Source of the DNA: Rhodocyclales bacterium | GTDB taxonomy: Bacteria > Pseudomonadota > Gammaproteobacteria > Burkholderiales > Rhodocyclaceae | Direction: 5' to 3' | Assembly: GCA_028292505.1 (NCBI GenBank) | Contig: JAQGMF010000010.1 | Span: 186,001 to 250,000 of the forward strand | Length of the DNA: 64,000 bases | In this document: positions 8,786-16,200 of the stretch, piece after piece | Layout of the letters: each line of letters starts with the position of its first letter | Position numbering within the stretch: position 1 is the first letter of the stretch | Position numbers and translations under genes: made by a program | Notes under the pieces: model-generated | Told to the model about the DNA's origin: nothing | What the model saw: only the letters and a program-made list of their open reading frames with translations | The model's database searches: none

Positions 8786-8863
8786 GTAGGTTGGTGCTGA
8801 CGAAGGAAGCCCAACGCCGCGCGTGACCATGATGTTGGGCTTCCTTCGTCAGCACCAACCTAC
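8786..8863. repeat. Large perfect inverted repeat (30-bp arms, 18-base loop)
   Basis: Arms at 8786-8815 and 8834-8863 are perfectly complementary over 30 bp, beginning GTAGGTTGGTGC and ending GCACCAACCTAC. Immediately beyond the ceramidase-like gene it can form a very stable stem-loop. It resembles a miniature non-autonomous element rather than a simple terminator because no T-run follows. Bases 8864-9136 hold nothing else I can support. Confidence 0.8.
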
Positions 8864-9136
8864 CCCGATTTACACACCGTGCAGAATAAGCAAGGCACGA
8901 TGCGCGTTTGTGTAGATTTCATGACAGCGTCCGTGCAGGCAGCATGCCGCGCGGCCCCCACGGAATTGAACTGCTGCGCTGGCATCTGGTCAAGAACCTG
9001 ACGCCCCCGGTCGCCAAAGGCGGCGGCGCCTGCAACAATACCGCTGTGGCCGGCAAACTGAACTCATTCACACCCATCATGCTTCGCAAACATCACGTGC
9101 GTGACGGAGCGACCAATACCTCAAAAGGACAATGTC

Positions 9137-10186
9137 ATGCGCTACAAGAAATTCGGCAATACCGGCCTCTTCGTCTCCGAGCTTTGCCTCGGCACCATGA
9201 CCTTCGGTGGCGAGGACGGCATGTGGGCGCACATCGGCAAGCTGCAACAGGACGAAGTCGACGCGCTGGTCGGGCGGGCACTTGATGGTGGCATCAACTT
9301 CATCGACACCGCCGACGTGTATGCCGGCGGCCGCTCGGAAATCATGACCGGGCAGGCATTGAAAAATCTCAAGGTGCCACGCGAGAACGTGGTAGTCGCC
9401 ACCAAGGTTTTCGGCGCAACCGGCACCAAAGGGCCGAATTCACGTGGCATGTCGCGTGCCCACGTCATCGATGCGGTAAAGGGCAGTCTCGAACGCCTGC
9501 AACTCGATCATATCGACCTCTACCAGATCCACGGTTTCGATGTCGCCACGCCCATCGAAGAAGCCCTGCGCGCGCTCGACACGCTGGTGCAACAGGGCCA
9601 CGTGCGCTACATCGGCGTATCGAACTGGGCCGCGTGGCAGATCATGAAAGGCCTCGGCATCTCGGAACGTCTCGGCCTCTCTCGCTTCGAATCGCTGCAA
9701 GCACATTACACGATAGGCACGCGCGACCTCGAGCGCGACATCGTGCCGCTGCTCCAGAGCGAAAACGTCGGCCTGATGGTGTGGAGCCCGCTGGCGGGCG
9801 GCCTGCTCAGCGGCAAGTATGGCCGCCATCAGCAAGCCGAGGAAGGCAGCCGCCGCACGACCTACGACTTCCCGCCCGTGCCGCTTGAGCATGCCTACAA
9901 CATCATCGACGTCATGCGCGCCATCGCCGATGCCAAACGCGTATCCGTCGCGCAGATCGCCATCGCCTGGCTGCTGCATCAACAAGTCGTCACCAGCGTC
10001 ATCGTCGGCGCCAAGCGCGTCGCGCAACTCGACGACAATATCGCCGCAACGAATGTGCAGCTTGGCGCCGCAGAGCTCGAAGCACTCAATAAAGTCAGCG
10101 CACTCACGCCGGAGTATCCCGGCTGGATGCTGGAGCGCCAGGGTGACTATCGCCACAAGCAACTGGCGGACTCGCAGCGCGGTTGA
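9137..10186 (+). CDS. Aldo/keto reductase
   Basis: NADPH-dependent oxidoreductase of the AKR superfamily with a TIM-barrel fold, 349 residues from this start. Motifs: GINFIDTADVYAGGRSE (catalytic Asp and Tyr), VVVATKVFGATG (catalytic Lys), DHIDLYQIHGFD (catalytic His), RYIGVSNWAAWQ, and the C-terminal cofactor segment TSVIVGAKRVAQLDDNIAA. It is closest in style to YajO/YghZ-type reductases with no assigned physiological substrate. ATG 9137 is preceded by AAAGGAC at suitable spacing, so I chose it over the in-frame upstream GTG at 9101. Confidence 0.92.
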   Translation: MRYKKFGNTGLFVSELCLGTMTFGGEDGMWAHIGKLQQDEVDALVGRALDGGINFIDTADVYAGGRSEIMTGQALKNLKVPRENVVVATKVFGATGTKGPNSRGMSRAHVIDAVKGSLERLQLDHIDLYQIHGFDVATPIEEALRALDTLVQQGHVRYIGVSNWAAWQIMKGLGISERLGLSRFESLQAHYTIGTRDLERDIVPLLQSENVGLMVWSPLAGGLLSGKYGRHQQAEEGSRRTTYDFPPVPLEHAYNIIDVMRAIADAKRVSVAQIAIAWLLHQQVVTSVIVGAKRVAQLDDNIAATNVQLGAAELEALNKVSALTPEYPGWMLERQGDYRHKQLADSQRG

Positions 10187-10263
10187 AACACGCCGACCCA
10201 CCCATCGCGCCGATGTATTCTCGATGCCACTAACGCGGCCGTACCGCACACCTGGAGCAGGCC

Positions 10264-11223
10264 TTGCAAGAACTTGTCACCCTCTTCGATCAGTACGGCC
10301 CACTGCTGGTTTTTCTGCAGGTGCTCATCACGCAGCTCGGCGTGCCGGTGCCGGCCGTACCGACGCTCATGGTGGCCGGCGCGTTGTCCGTCGACGGTCA
10401 TCTGTCGGGCGGCTCGGCGTTGATTCTCGCCGTGCTGGGCTCCGGCATCGCCGATTTCATCTGGTACCTGTCCGGCAAGCGTTATGGCATTCGCATACTT
10501 GGCCTGATGTGTCGCATCAGCATCTCGCCAGACGCCTGCGTGCGTCGCACCGAAAACGTCTTCACGCGCTGGGGCGCCTGGTCGCTGCTCGTCGCGCGCT
10601 TCGTGCCCGGCTTATCGCTGCTGGCCTCTCCCCTGGCCGGTGCCACGAACACAGGTGCGGCGCGCTTCCTGTTCTTCGACACACTCGGCACCACGCTGTG
10701 GGCCAGCCTCGCCATCGGTAGCGGCATGCTGCTGCACCGACAGGTAGGTGCCTTTATCAAGGCGCTGTCGAGCATCGGCGGCGTTGCCATTCTCGTCATC
10801 GCCGCCTTGCTGGCGCTCTACGTCACCTGGCGCTGGATAGAGCGTCAGCGCCTGTTGCGCTTCGTGCGCAGGCACCGCATCGACGTCAAGGAACTGCACG
10901 CGCTGGTCAGCGACGGCAATGCTCCTATCATTGTCGACGTGCGCTCGCTGATCACGCGGCAAGAAGACCCGCGTCGCATACCCGGCGCGCTCGAAGCCGA
11001 GCTGGCCGAAGTTCAACGGCTGCTGGCAGACGTGCCGCGCGATCATGAGATCGTCTTCTACTGCAACTGTCCGAACGAAGCCTCGGCCGCCCACGCTGCG
11101 CGCCAGTTACGCGAAGTCGGTTTCACCCGCGTGCGCCCACTGACGGGCGGGCTGGAGGCATGGATGGCGCACGTGGAGTCGCTGGAAGATGAGGCGGAGA
11201 CTCGAAACGCAGAGCGTCAATAA
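10264..11223 (+). CDS. DedA-family membrane protein fused to a rhodanese domain
   Basis: The first ~200 residues form a DedA/VTT-type membrane domain: FLQVLITQLGVPVPAVPTLMVAGAL, the GSGIADFIWYLSGKRYG segment, and ARFVPGLSLLASPLAGA, with the family's Gly/Pro-rich re-entrant loops. DedA proteins are linked to lipid carrier or phospholipid flipping. A cytoplasmic rhodanese domain follows (about residues 210-305) with IIVDVRS and the Cys-containing active loop FYCNCPNEASA, so sulfur transfer is plausible. The start is TTG 10264 with GGAG about 8 bases upstream. This DedA-rhodanese architecture is known in proteobacteria but not functionally explained. Confidence 0.87.
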   Translation: MQELVTLFDQYGPLLVFLQVLITQLGVPVPAVPTLMVAGALSVDGHLSGGSALILAVLGSGIADFIWYLSGKRYGIRILGLMCRISISPDACVRRTENVFTRWGAWSLLVARFVPGLSLLASPLAGATNTGAARFLFFDTLGTTLWASLAIGSGMLLHRQVGAFIKALSSIGGVAILVIAALLALYVTWRWIERQRLLRFVRRHRIDVKELHALVSDGNAPIIVDVRSLITRQEDPRRIPGALEAELAEVQRLLADVPRDHEIVFYCNCPNEASAAHAARQLREVGFTRVRPLTGGLEAWMAHVESLEDEAETRNAERQ

Positions 11224-11246
11224 ACGAAGCACATTGCGCCGCTTGC

Positions 11247-11717
11247 CTACGCCTCATCATCACGCAATCTCTTTTCCAGTCGCACACCGTCCACGAGGCC
11301 GTGATACATGCGCGTAACCCTGGCTCTCTCCGTGTAGCCGTGCGTGCGATAGAAAGAAATGCCATCTGCATTATCCAGCCGCGCCTCGGCGGTGATCTTC
11401 GCAACCCCGGCAACGCGCGCAACATCTTCGAGCCACGCCAGCAGCGCACTGCCAACGCCTGCACGACGGTGTTCAGCATGCACCGCAAACAGCATTAGAT
11501 GCGCGCGCTCATCGCCGTATTTCATGATGCCGAAAGCCGCGAAACGACCAGCCCTGCGCACCACGGCAACGTTCACCTCCGGGTCGTGCAGCATCCGCAA
11601 CACGCGCGGGGCGGTCCAACCCCATGGCAAGCCGTACTCGATCTCCGCGCGTGACATCTCCGCAATCATCACGGCATCGGCGAGCGTAGCCAGTTCAATT
11701 TCGAGATCGCTGATCAC
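11247..11717 (-). CDS. GNAT-family N-acetyltransferase
   Basis: A 156-residue single GNAT domain. The acetyl-CoA pyrophosphate-binding motif is EHRRAGVGSALLAWLEDVA, followed by the ITAEARLDNADGISFYRTHGYTE strand-helix typical of the fold end. It may acetylate an amine such as a protein N-terminus or a small molecule; the substrate is unknown. The start codon is GTG overlapping the TGA stop of the upstream DUF2277 gene (GTGA), which indicates translational coupling. Confidence 0.85.
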   Translation of the reverse strand: MISDLEIELATLADAVMIAEMSRAEIEYGLPWGWTAPRVLRMLHDPEVNVAVVRRAGRFAAFGIMKYGDERAHLMLFAVHAEHRRAGVGSALLAWLEDVARVAGVAKITAEARLDNADGISFYRTHGYTERARVTRMYHGLVDGVRLEKRLRDDEA

Positions 11718-11986
11718 CGCGCACCGAACCTCGCCGCCGAGCGCGCTTTGGCCTTCGCCGCTTCGACCTCGCGATAACGCGGCTCCGCATTCGTCACCAG
11801 CGAATCGATCAGCTCACGTGCCGACGCAGCGATCTGCTCGACCGCGCGATCGAACGCCTGCGCATTGCTCTTCGACGGCGCAGTGAAACCGCTGAGCTTG
11901 CGCACGAACTGCAGGGACGCATCGCGTATTTCCGCATCCGTCGCGGGCGGCGCGAAGTTGAAGAGTGTCTTGATGTTGCGGCACAT
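11714..11986 (-). CDS. DUF2277 family protein
   Basis: A 90-residue cytoplasmic protein starting MCRNIKTLFNFAPPATDAEI, which is the hallmark of DUF2277. It continues with a conserved helical body (QFVRKLSGF...EQIAASARELIDSL). No function is known for the family. The start at 11986 is fixed by the family N-terminus and by GGGAGA a few bases upstream, although the frame is open further. The following GNAT gene overlaps its stop codon by four bases, so the two form an operon. Confidence 0.88.
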   Translation of the reverse strand: MCRNIKTLFNFAPPATDAEIRDASLQFVRKLSGFTAPSKSNAQAFDRAVEQIAASARELIDSLVTNAEPRYREVEAAKAKARSAARFGAR

Positions 11987-12283
11987 GGTTGTCTCCCTTC
12001 CGGCAATCAGGCGGTGGTTCGGGCATTCTTGCATCGCCGCGCTAGATCGGTACGAGTTAGGTGTCTCAAAACTCGGATTTTTGCACAAGCAGTTTGTGCA
12101 ACTTGCATGTCAGCGTTGCACCGCTCGCGTGCTCACGCACGGGCGATGGCTCCTTAAAAGGGCTCTGCCTCCGATTTACAGCGTGAGAAACGCGGACTCT
12201 CTGCACCACGTTGAACGGAGTGTTTCTTGCTGCTGCGCCAGTGGTTTTCTTCCGCTGACCACGCCTCTTCCGGGGAACACGCC

Positions 12284-12958
12284 ATGATCCGTCTTTTTGC
12301 TTTCGGCTTGTTATTTATCACCGCGTTGTTCATCGGGCACACCGCTCAGGCAACGATTATCAATGGCTCGTACGCCGGGTTCGTCGTCAGTGACTACATC
12401 TTCGGCATTGGCGTAACCAGCTACAGCCGGCTCGGCGAACCCTTCAACGGCTTTTTCACGATCGACACGAGTCTGTTGCCGCCGATGACGGGCGGCGACG
12501 GCATAAGCTCCGCACTTTATGACGAAGGCTACTTCGGCTATAGCCCATTGCATCCACAGTTCATGCACCTATGGCTCGATGACGGATCGGGGCTGCTGGA
12601 CCGTGGCTTCGGCACACAGCATGTCGATCTCTACCACAGCGCCACGCAGGACGTGATCCAGCTCGACATGTATGGCCCAGGCGGCGGCTTTGGCGACACT
12701 GTGTATATCTCGACAGCGCCGGGTGTGCTCTTTCCATCCGCGCTCAGCCTCGACGATATTGCGACCGGGCCGATCAGCGTCGGCCCCTCTGGCTACTTCT
12801 ACGGCGTGGGCCCCGACCAAGGTAGCCATCTCGCCATCACCAGTTTCGCCATCAGCACCGATGCGCTATCCACGTCGATACCCGAACCCAGCTCTCTTGC
12901 GCTGGTCGGCCTCGCCCTTGGTGCAGGTGCGTTGGCCAGGCGCTGGTCGACGACCTAG
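12284..12958 (+). CDS. PEP-CTERM sorting domain protein (exported)
   Basis: Exported protein of 224 residues. A signal peptide is visible (IRLFAFGLLFITALFIGHTAQA). The body is Gly/Tyr/Phe-rich with no recognisable enzymatic motif. The C-terminus is a canonical PEP-CTERM signal: Pro-Glu-Pro (IPEPSSLALVGLALGAG), a hydrophobic helix, then a basic tail (RRWSTT). Such proteins are processed by an exosortase (EpsH/XrtA) and are usually associated with exopolysaccharide or surface structures. ATG 12284 has GGGGAA eight bases upstream. The 297-base stretch before it (11987-12283) shows no gene and no convincing sigma-54 promoter. Confidence 0.9.
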   Translation: MIRLFAFGLLFITALFIGHTAQATIINGSYAGFVVSDYIFGIGVTSYSRLGEPFNGFFTIDTSLLPPMTGGDGISSALYDEGYFGYSPLHPQFMHLWLDDGSGLLDRGFGTQHVDLYHSATQDVIQLDMYGPGGGFGDTVYISTAPGVLFPSALSLDDIATGPISVGPSGYFYGVGPDQGSHLAITSFAISTDALSTSIPEPSSLALVGLALGAGALARRWSTT

Positions 12959-13000
12959 TCAACCGTCCCGGCGCGGCTCTTTGCAGGGCGTGATATGCAT

Positions 13001-13070
13001 CGCACATCGCAGCGATGTGCGTCGGCAGGAGAACAAGCATTCGGCGCAAATGCCGTTCGGCTATTGCGCC
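13001..13070. repeat. Two consecutive hairpin repeats between convergent genes
   Basis: The first is CGCACATCGC (13001-13010) pairing with GCGATGTGCG (13012-13021) across one base. The second is GGCGCAA (13043-13049) pairing with TTGCGCC (13064-13070). Both lie between the PEP-CTERM gene and the convergent SRPBCC gene. They look like dispersed palindromic repeats that may end transcription from both sides. Confidence 0.65.
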
Positions 13071-13077
13071 CTACGCC

Positions 13078-13584
13078 TCAGTCGGCCAGCGACTTGCCCG
13101 TCTCCAGCAAAGACTTCAGGTCGCTGATGATCCACGTCCAGCCACCGCCGCCCTGACCATCGTCGACCTTGCTTGATGTGGAAGCGGCCATGATCGGCGC
13201 GCCTTCCATTTCGTGCGTTACCGTCAACCGGCAGAAGCCCGCTGGCACCGGCACGATATCCCAGGTGATGCGCGTGAAACCCTCTGCCGCATTCTCGTCG
13301 GTGAACAGGAACCGCAGCGTGTGCACCAGCTTGCTTGGCGGGATCGCTTCGGTCACCTCGCCGTCGATGATGATCATCGGCAAGCCCATCGCCTGCATCG
13401 CCTCCGTCGATCTCACCTTGTACTTGCCGCCCGGCTTGAGATCGTATTCGGCGGGGGCACGGTAGCCATATTTCGCCGTCCACTCCGGTGACGTGATCGC
13501 TTCCCAGATCAACTCCGGTGGCGCCTTGATATAGATCTCGTGGATCTGCGTGGTCAGGCTTTCTTTTTCGAGGATTGTTGGCAT
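13078..13584 (-). CDS. SRPBCC (AHSA1/START-like) domain protein
   Basis: A 168-residue helix-grip domain of the activator-of-Hsp90-ATPase-1-like type. Visible features are IHEIYIKAPPELIWEAITSPEWTAKYGY at the N-terminus, the FLFTDENAAEGFTRITWDIVP strand region, and the C-terminal helix WTWIISDLKSLLETG. The fold binds a hydrophobic ligand, but the ligand is unknown. It starts (ATG 13584) inside the end of the upstream ArsR gene, overlapping by 31 bases. The ArsR-SRPBCC pairing is very common and suggests that the ArsR protein controls this operon. Confidence 0.85.
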   Translation of the reverse strand: MPTILEKESLTTQIHEIYIKAPPELIWEAITSPEWTAKYGYRAPAEYDLKPGGKYKVRSTEAMQAMGLPMIIIDGEVTEAIPPSKLVHTLRFLFTDENAAEGFTRITWDIVPVPAGFCRLTVTHEMEGAPIMAASTSSKVDDGQGGGGWTWIISDLKSLLETGKSLAD

Positions 13585-13901
13585 TGCTTGCTCTCCAGTG
13601 AAGTTTTCAGATCCGTGAGAGCCGACACTTGCCGCTCCCTGTACTTGTCTATCCATCTGTCATGTATCAGGCGAATCGGCACGGGGTTGAGAAAGTGCAA
13701 CTTCTCGCGCCCCGAGCGGCGCGTCACCACCAGCCCCGCATCCTCAAGCACGCGCAGATGCTTCATCACCCCGAAGCGCGTCATCGCCAGCTCCGCCTCC
13801 AGCTCGCTCAGCGTCTGACCATCGCGCTGGAAAAGCAGGTCGAGCAGGAAGCGGCGGGAAGGATCGCCGAGCGCCTTGAAGACTTGATCGTCGTTGAACA
13901 T
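13554..13901 (-). CDS. ArsR-family winged-helix transcriptional regulator
   Basis: A 115-residue winged-helix repressor. The N-terminus is DDQVFKALGDPSRRFLLDLLF, the classical ArsR start. The recognition helix region is SELEAELAMTRFGVMKHLRVLEDAGLV and the wing is TRRSGREKLHFLNP. No metal-binding Cys cluster is present, so it belongs to the non-metal group typically paired with SRPBCC proteins. The start at 13901 is chosen by family N-terminus; the longer open frame upstream would overlap the probable operator. Confidence 0.9.
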   Translation of the reverse strand: MFNDDQVFKALGDPSRRFLLDLLFQRDGQTLSELEAELAMTRFGVMKHLRVLEDAGLVVTRRSGREKLHFLNPVPIRLIHDRWIDKYRERQVSALTDLKTSLESKQCQQSSKKKA

Positions 13902-13912
13902 GGCTGGACTAT

Positions 13913-13932
13913 ATGTGACTTTTTGGTCACAT
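13913..13932 (-). promoter_or_regulatory. Probable ArsR operator
   Basis: ATGTGAC (13913-13919) and GTCACAT (13926-13932) form a perfect 7-bp inverted repeat with a 6-base spacer. It lies 12-31 bases ahead of the arsR-type start codon, the expected place for autoregulatory binding by a winged-helix dimer. Binding is inferred. Confidence 0.6.
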
Positions 13933-13957
13933 GTCAACTGGCGCGATTCCGGAGTTG

Positions 13958-14040
13958 GTAGGGTGGGCACGGTGTGCCCACGCCGGTCTTCGCTCGGTGC
14001 CATGCAAACGAAACGCGTGGGCACACCGTGCCCACCCTAC
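13958..14040. repeat. Inverted repeat with perfect 26-bp arms
   Basis: Arms 13958-13983 and 14015-14040 are perfect reverse complements (starting GTAGGGTGGGCACGG). The 31-base loop is unrelated. It lies in the 387-base non-coding stretch 13902-14288 between arsR and the MFS gene and belongs to the dispersed hairpin class seen elsewhere in the window. Confidence 0.8.
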
Positions 14041-14069
14041 GGGCTATTACGTGAGTCACATCCGAACCC

Positions 14070-14095
14070 GTCATTCCCGCGAAGGCGGGAATGAC
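14070..14095. repeat. Short hairpin repeat (GTCATTCCCGC family)
   Basis: GTCATTCCCGC pairs with GCGGGAATGAC across a 4-base loop. It is a sibling of the elements at 2238-2263 and 35844-35922. The rest of 14096-14288 has no supported feature. Confidence 0.75.
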
Positions 14096-14288
14096 GAATA
14101 AGTAGCTGTGGCGATTGTCGCGTAGATTCTATGTTGAAGCGCTACAACGGAATGTATATTCGAACCTTGCCGCTGCATTTCACTTCGACCACGGGAACCC
14201 ACCCTGCGTGTGAAGGTCAGGCATAGACTCATCAGCATCGCACCACCCCCACACCACTACGCCGACAGCAGCGCCCGACGCAGACATC

Positions 14289-15542
14289 ATGCAAAACACA
14301 CAAGCCCCCGCAGCACCCAAGGTCTCTTTCGCAGCACTGCGCATCCCCGGCTTCCGTGCCTTCCTCGCCACCTACTTCCTGGCAATGATGGCCGACAACA
14401 TCGAGCACGTGATCAGCTACTGGATGGCCTACCAGAAGTTTCACTCCGCCGCGCTCGGGGGCTTCGCCGTAGTCTCGCACTGGCTGCCCTTCCTGCTCTT
14501 CTCCGTGCCCGTCGGCGCACTGGCCGACCGCTTCGACCCGCGTCGCCTCATCCAGTTCGGCATGCTCTTGTTTATGACAGCGTCAATCGGCTGGGGCTAT
14601 TTCTTCATCACCGACACCCTGCAGATGTGGGAAGCCATGGTGCTGCTCGTCATCCACGGCTGCGCCGGCGTCTTCTGGCAGACATCGAGCCAGTTGCTCA
14701 TCCATGACATTGTCAAGCGCGACATTCTGCCCAGCGCCGTGCGCCTCAATGCCACGGCGCGCACCATGGGCGTGCTTGTCGGCCCGGCAGTCGGCGGCGC
14801 CATCATGCTCACCCTCGGGCCCAAGCACGGCATCTTCCTCAACGCCTGCTTCTATCTACCTGTCATTCTGTGGTTGTGGAAAGCGCCCTACGGTCCGCGT
14901 TTCCGCAAAGGCGAGCCCGCACCGCAACGCGCCGTGCGCGGCTTCGGCGACATCGTGCAGACTATGCGCGACATCGCCGACAAGCCCGTCCTCGTCTCCA
15001 TGATCGCCCTCGCTGGCGCCGCCTCGTTCTTCATTGGCAACAGCTACCAGGCGCAGATGCCCAACTTCGCGCAAGACCTCGGCCACGGCAACCCCGGCGT
15101 CTCCTACAGCGCGCTGCTCGCAGCAGATGCGGCAGGCGCACTCACCGCCGGTTTCCTGCTCGAACGCTGGGGCCTGCTCAAGCCCAACCCGCGCACCGCC
15201 GTGCTGCTCGCCATGGGCTGGTGCATCGCCCTCGGCAGCTTCGCCATGTCGCACACCTACGCGCTCTCACTCACGCTGCTCTTCACCGCAGGGCTGTTCG
15301 AGCTTTCGTACAACAGTATGACGCAGGCATTAGTGCAGCTCAACGCCCCCGCCGACATACGCGGCCGCGTGCTCGGCCTGTTCAACATGTCGGCGATGGG
15401 CATGCGCGCATTCGCGGGGATCAACGTGGGATTGCTCGGCACCATTGCGGGCGTGCACTGGTCGCTCGGCCTGTCCGCGCTCGTCATGCTTTGCGTGCTC
15501 CTACTGCTGCGCCAACGACTCGTCGTGCCCCACGCAATGTAG
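14289..15542 (+). CDS. MFS transporter (MFS_3 / enterobactin-exporter-like)
   Basis: A 417-residue polytopic inner-membrane protein with about 12 hydrophobic segments. The A-motif-like loop between TM2 and TM3 is GALADRFDPRRLIQFG. Other features are LVGPAVGGAIM in TM5-6 and a central cytoplasmic loop (APYGPRFRKGEPAPQRAVRGFGDIVQTMR). It resembles EntS/MFS_3 exporters. The substrate is unknown, and no siderophore genes are adjacent. The stop codon TAG is contributed by the first arm of the repeat at 15539-15644. A decayed partial copy of this gene lies at 17143-17400. Confidence 0.9.
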   Translation: MQNTQAPAAPKVSFAALRIPGFRAFLATYFLAMMADNIEHVISYWMAYQKFHSAALGGFAVVSHWLPFLLFSVPVGALADRFDPRRLIQFGMLLFMTASIGWGYFFITDTLQMWEAMVLLVIHGCAGVFWQTSSQLLIHDIVKRDILPSAVRLNATARTMGVLVGPAVGGAIMLTLGPKHGIFLNACFYLPVILWLWKAPYGPRFRKGEPAPQRAVRGFGDIVQTMRDIADKPVLVSMIALAGAASFFIGNSYQAQMPNFAQDLGHGNPGVSYSALLAADAAGALTAGFLLERWGLLKPNPRTAVLLAMGWCIALGSFAMSHTYALSLTLLFTAGLFELSYNSMTQALVQLNAPADIRGRVLGLFNMSAMGMRAFAGINVGLLGTIAGVHWSLGLSALVMLCVLLLLRQRLVVPHAM

Positions 15543-15644
15543 GCGGAACTCCTACGGAAGTTCCGCCAGCCGCCGAGAGGCGGCCTCACGCAACGCACGC
15601 ACTGGCACCGATCCGGCGGAACCTCCTGCGGAGTTCCGCCCTAC
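15539..15644. repeat. Inverted repeat that supplies both stop codons of convergent genes
   Basis: An imperfect inverted repeat: arm 1 at 15539-15567 and arm 2 at 15615-15644, each itself a palindrome of the GGCGGAAC/GTTCCGCC type. The TAG ending the MFS gene lies in arm 1, and the TAG ending the convergent monooxygenase gene lies in arm 2. Arm 2 recurs base for base at 23322-23351. Confidence 0.75.
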
Positions 15645-15946
15645 GCGAAACTGTCGAAGTGTCCGATAGGATGCGTGTCGTTCGTCACCGGCGCCTCCTC
15701 GACACGGCTCTTGATGTCCGCGAGGAAGCGCTGGAAAGACGCCAGTTTTAACAACGGACTCTCCTCCGCGCTGGCTGCAGTTGCAACGACGTGGACGAAG
15801 CTCACCCCATCGGGCAGCTTGTACGCGTCGTAGCGCACCTGCGCAGGCTTGACATGCGCAAGCTCCTCGAACACCTCGTGGATCAGCGCCACATTTTCTG
15901 CGACACACTCCGGCTTTACCTTGTAACGGACGACTACGTTTCTCAT
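15641..15946 (-). CDS. Antibiotic biosynthesis monooxygenase (ABM)-like protein
   Basis: A 101-residue dimeric alpha+beta barrel protein. MRNVVVRYKVKPECVAENVALIHEVFEEL is the ABM-type first strand and helix, then VRYDAYKLPDGVSFVHVVA. Family members include quinol monooxygenases and heme-degrading enzymes; which reaction applies here is not visible. ATG 15946 has AAGGAG at good spacing. It is divergent from the ECF-type sigma factor gene, a typical arrangement for a small target gene of such a sigma factor. Confidence 0.75.
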   Translation of the reverse strand: MRNVVVRYKVKPECVAENVALIHEVFEELAHVKPAQVRYDAYKLPDGVSFVHVVATAASAEESPLLKLASFQRFLADIKSRVEEAPVTNDTHPIGHFDSFA

Positions 15947-16004
15947 GCTCTGACTCCTTCAGAAAGATCGGGTTAGCGCTGCTGCGCGTTGCATAGGAAC
16001 TCGT

Positions 16005-16060
16005 AACAAGATGGAGCGCGCGCGCCAACAACGCTTGCCGCGTGCACAGTCCATCTTGTT
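16005..16060. promoter_or_regulatory. Inverted repeat in the divergent monooxygenase/sigma-factor region
   Basis: AACAAGATGGA (16005-16015) and TCCATCTTGTT (16050-16060) are perfect 11-bp inverted copies 34 bases apart, midway between the two divergent genes. This could be a paired operator or a stem-loop in the leader of the sigma factor transcript. The regulator is unknown. Confidence 0.45.
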
Positions 16061-16200
16061 GCGTGTCCCTTCCAAAGACGTATTGCAAGCTGCAAACGAT
16101 GCAGAAATTTTTCAGGAATCTTTTTTCGACGCACCGCATCCTTTGCAGGTCGCAGGACGTCTACCCTGAGATTGAAACTTCACAGGCCATACCGCGAACC

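Noticed and set aside
8908-9136. Coding region upstream of the aldo/keto reductase
   Set aside because: The frame runs out of phase into the reductase gene and has no family features or ribosome binding site.
12100-12283. Sigma-54 promoter for the PEP-CTERM gene
   Set aside because: GG and GC pairs occur, but none at the required ten-base spacing with the flanking consensus.
13958-14040. Intrinsic terminator
   Set aside because: The arms are long and exact, no T-run follows, and similar elements occur elsewhere, so a dispersed repeat fits better.
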